A stretch of 64,000 nt of DNA, taken from positions 17,323 through 81,322 of IMG/VR virus record IMGVR_UViG_3300043464_002317. One strand, given 5' to 3'. The number at the start of each line of letters is the position of its first letter. Position 1 is the stretch's first letter. Under the pieces are notes generated by a model. That model was not told where the DNA came from, ran no database searches, and worked only from the letters and a program-made list of their open reading frames with translations. The DNA is from a virus. Shown piece by piece: positions 62,675 through 64,000 of this stretch. Position numbers and translations under genes: made by a program.

Positions 62675-64000
62675 TTAATGTGTTTGTGCCCAGTTTGCGC
62701 CTACTTGCCACTCAAAGCCAAGAGGAATATTTAATTTCATCAACTCGCATGTTTTTGCTATAGCTTTATTTATACTTTCTGATACTGGATTTGGTAAAGC
62801 TACATACCATTTTTTAACATGACTTAGTGGTGTTAATTGAGCTCCAGAGTAGTTTTTTATAAATTCTTTTCCTTCTTCTTCATTATCAAATACTTTGTAT
62901 TTAACAATTGTATTTTTTACAGCTAAGGCTACTTCATCGTGCATAGAAATCATTTCACAAGCATCAGGTTTTGCTATAAAAGGGTCTATTGTAAAACCAG
63001 CTTTTTCTATTTCGTTTAATAACAACACTGTAGTATACTTAGCGCAAATAGCTCCAGCAGACTGAAATAAACTATTTAATAGGCTATGAGGGCTTCTGGC
63101 AATAATTTTTCTACCATCAATACCTATGATAAACTCTCTATTATTATTTTCCCAAGTTTCTAAAACTTCTTCTTTTAAAGCTTTTAACGCTGGCATAGCC
63201 TCCCAAGCTTCTTCGTATATTCTTTTACCTTCCTCTAAAGATTCTCCAGTCATTTTGGCGATTTTTTTAGGTTGCGCTCCATAAATACAGTTTCCTGTAA
63301 TTCCTATAAAATTATCTTGCCATATAATAAAACTTGAATTTTTTGTAGTGAGACAAAAAGTATCTTGTATACCTAAAGTATCTTTTTTTATCTCTTGGCA
63401 AGTTAGATGTGATTTTTTCTTTTTTCTTATAGAAATACATTTATCACTCTTATTTGTGAATGAGAGTCTACCCGTACCTAACAGTTGCATAGCTGTTGCA
63501 ACACCATCAAAAATATTACCTTTATTTTGCGAAATAAGGTATTCTTTATTTTTTTGAAAAGACTTTACATTACCATCACCTAAAAAAAATCCATACATGA
63601 ATCTTTCTAAACTTTCCCTTTTTAAAGATATAACCCACTTAACCCAGTTTATATCATGCTTATCTTTTCTAATACCAACAACTCTATCTATAAATTTTCT
63701 TGCACACTCATTTGAAATAACATATATTACAACTGTATTACCATTATCGGGGGTTGGTCTGGGATATTTATAAAACGAAATATTAAGTTTATTTAACAAT
63801 TTTTCTATATGTTCTGTATAATAATTTATAGATTGTGTGATTAATACACGAACCTCTTTTTTTAAACCTTTTGAAGCTGAAGTATTCTCAGATTTTTTTG
63901 ACCAAGTAATACTTCCTTCTGATAAAATCCAACCGATAAGCTCCGATTCATCTGGAGTTATATCACTATCTCCTCCGATATATGGTGCGGATAGAAGTAT
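62675..64000 (-). CDS. polA: Family A DNA polymerase interrupted by an intein (C-terminal part, partial)
   Basis: The frame is open to the window edge; the TTG at 63799 is internal. Codons 63290-64000 are intein. Codons 62675-63289 are the last 204 polymerase residues, beginning CIYGAQPKKIAKMTG (end of motif B, the O-helix YGA) and including GIDGRKIIARSPHSLLNSLF, QSAGAICAK and SMHDEVALAV (motif C). The protein ends VGANWAQTH. After splicing it would be the phage replicative polymerase, sited next to the helicases as in crAss genomes. The upstream polymerase part and the intein N-terminus lie outside the window, so splicing competence cannot be judged fully. Confidence 0.87.
   Translation of the reverse strand: MLLSAPYIGGDSDITPDESELIGWILSEGSITWSKKSENTSASKGLKKEVRVLITQSINYYTEHIEKLLNKLNISFYKYPRPTPDNGNTVVIYVISNECARKFIDRVVGIRKDKHDINWVKWVISLKRESLERFMYGFFLGDGNVKSFQKNKEYLISQNKGNIFDGVATAMQLLGTGRLSFTNKSDKCISIRKKKKSHLTCQEIKKDTLGIQDTFCLTTKNSSFIIWQDNFIGITGNCIYGAQPKKIAKMTGESLEEGKRIYEEAWEAMPALKALKEEVLETWENNNREFIIGIDGRKIIARSPHSLLNSLFQSAGAICAKYTTVLLLNEIEKAGFTIDPFIAKPDACEMISMHDEVALAVKNTIVKYKVFDNEEEGKEFIKNYSGAQLTPLSHVKKWYVALPNPVSESINKAIAKTCELMKLNIPLGFEWQVGANWAQTH
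63290..64000 (-). mobile_element. Intein with LAGLIDADG homing endonuclease (partial)
   Basis: C-terminal splice blocks: DTFCLTTKNSSFIIWQDNFI then GITGN, followed by the extein Cys (codon 63287-63289). The terminal Asn is AAC at 63290-63292. Two LAGLIDADG-type motifs: SELIGWILSEGSI (about 63908-63946) and LERFMYGFFLGDGNV (about 63570-63615). The residue before the Asn is Gly rather than the usual His, a known variation. Confidence 0.82.

Noticed and set aside
55564-64000. DGR reverse transcriptase in the early region
   Set aside because: None of the minus-strand proteins has a YxDD motif or the length of a reverse transcriptase.

Overview
The window looks like the late (virion) half and part of the replication half of a crAss-like podovirus (Crassvirales) infecting a member of the Bacteroidota. 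The DNA is AT-rich. Promoter-like sites are of the Bacteroidota -7 type (TAnnTTTG), start codons follow A-rich leaders rather than Shine-Dalgarno sites, and the gene order is the crAss one: capsid protein, connectors, IHF-like protein, tail tube protein, a 2,168-residue tail stabilisation (muzzle) protein, then giant virion proteins. Fibre domains resemble those of flavobacterial prophages, so a flavobacterial-type host is plausible but inferred. The standard code fits throughout. I see no tRNA, rRNA, CRISPR array or insertion sequence, and no gene-free stretch over 300 bases.

Plus strand, 1-55.5 kb, late region. 1-5.9 kb: end of a scaffold-like gene, major capsid protein, two head-completion-type proteins and a large cysteine-containing virion protein, closed by a strong terminator. 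5.96-14.7 kb: receptor and fibre region. Four proteins share an N-terminal anchor with a Cys-Cys motif; one ends in a C-type-lectin-like domain whose last codons look like the variable region of a diversity-generating retroelement, and another carries a beta-helix of ten-residue repeats. A holin-type protein, two tandem paralogous fibre proteins and a 42-residue basic protein are also here. 14.8-16.1 kb: spanin-like protein and GH24 endolysin. 16.1-18.7 kb: small proteins and three cysteine-rich paralogues, closed by a terminator. 18.8-27.3 kb: connector, IHF-like, tail tube and muzzle proteins. 27.3-55.5 kb: six very large proteins, probably packaged and ejected. They include an outer-membrane-barrel-like domain, a lytic transglycosylase-like domain, three zinc-protease motifs, acetyltransferase-like domains and many short modules joined at Gly-Gly motifs.

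Minus strand, 55.56-64 kb, early/replication region: DUF1937-like protein, DnaB-type helicase, several small unknowns, an HTH protein, a membrane-anchored glucosaminidase, a secreted protein, a dATP/dGTP-pyrophosphohydrolase-like protein, an SF2 helicase, and the C-terminal part of a family A DNA polymerase interrupted by a LAGLIDADG intein that runs off the window edge. The two halves converge on a bidirectional terminator at 55.55 kb.

Regulation: four plus-strand intergenic sites share GTTAT placed exactly 32 bases before a TAnnTTT(G/A) box, which suggests a phage-specific late promoter class with its own upstream element. Three promoters place TATATTTG only four bases before an ATG, predicting leaderless transcripts.
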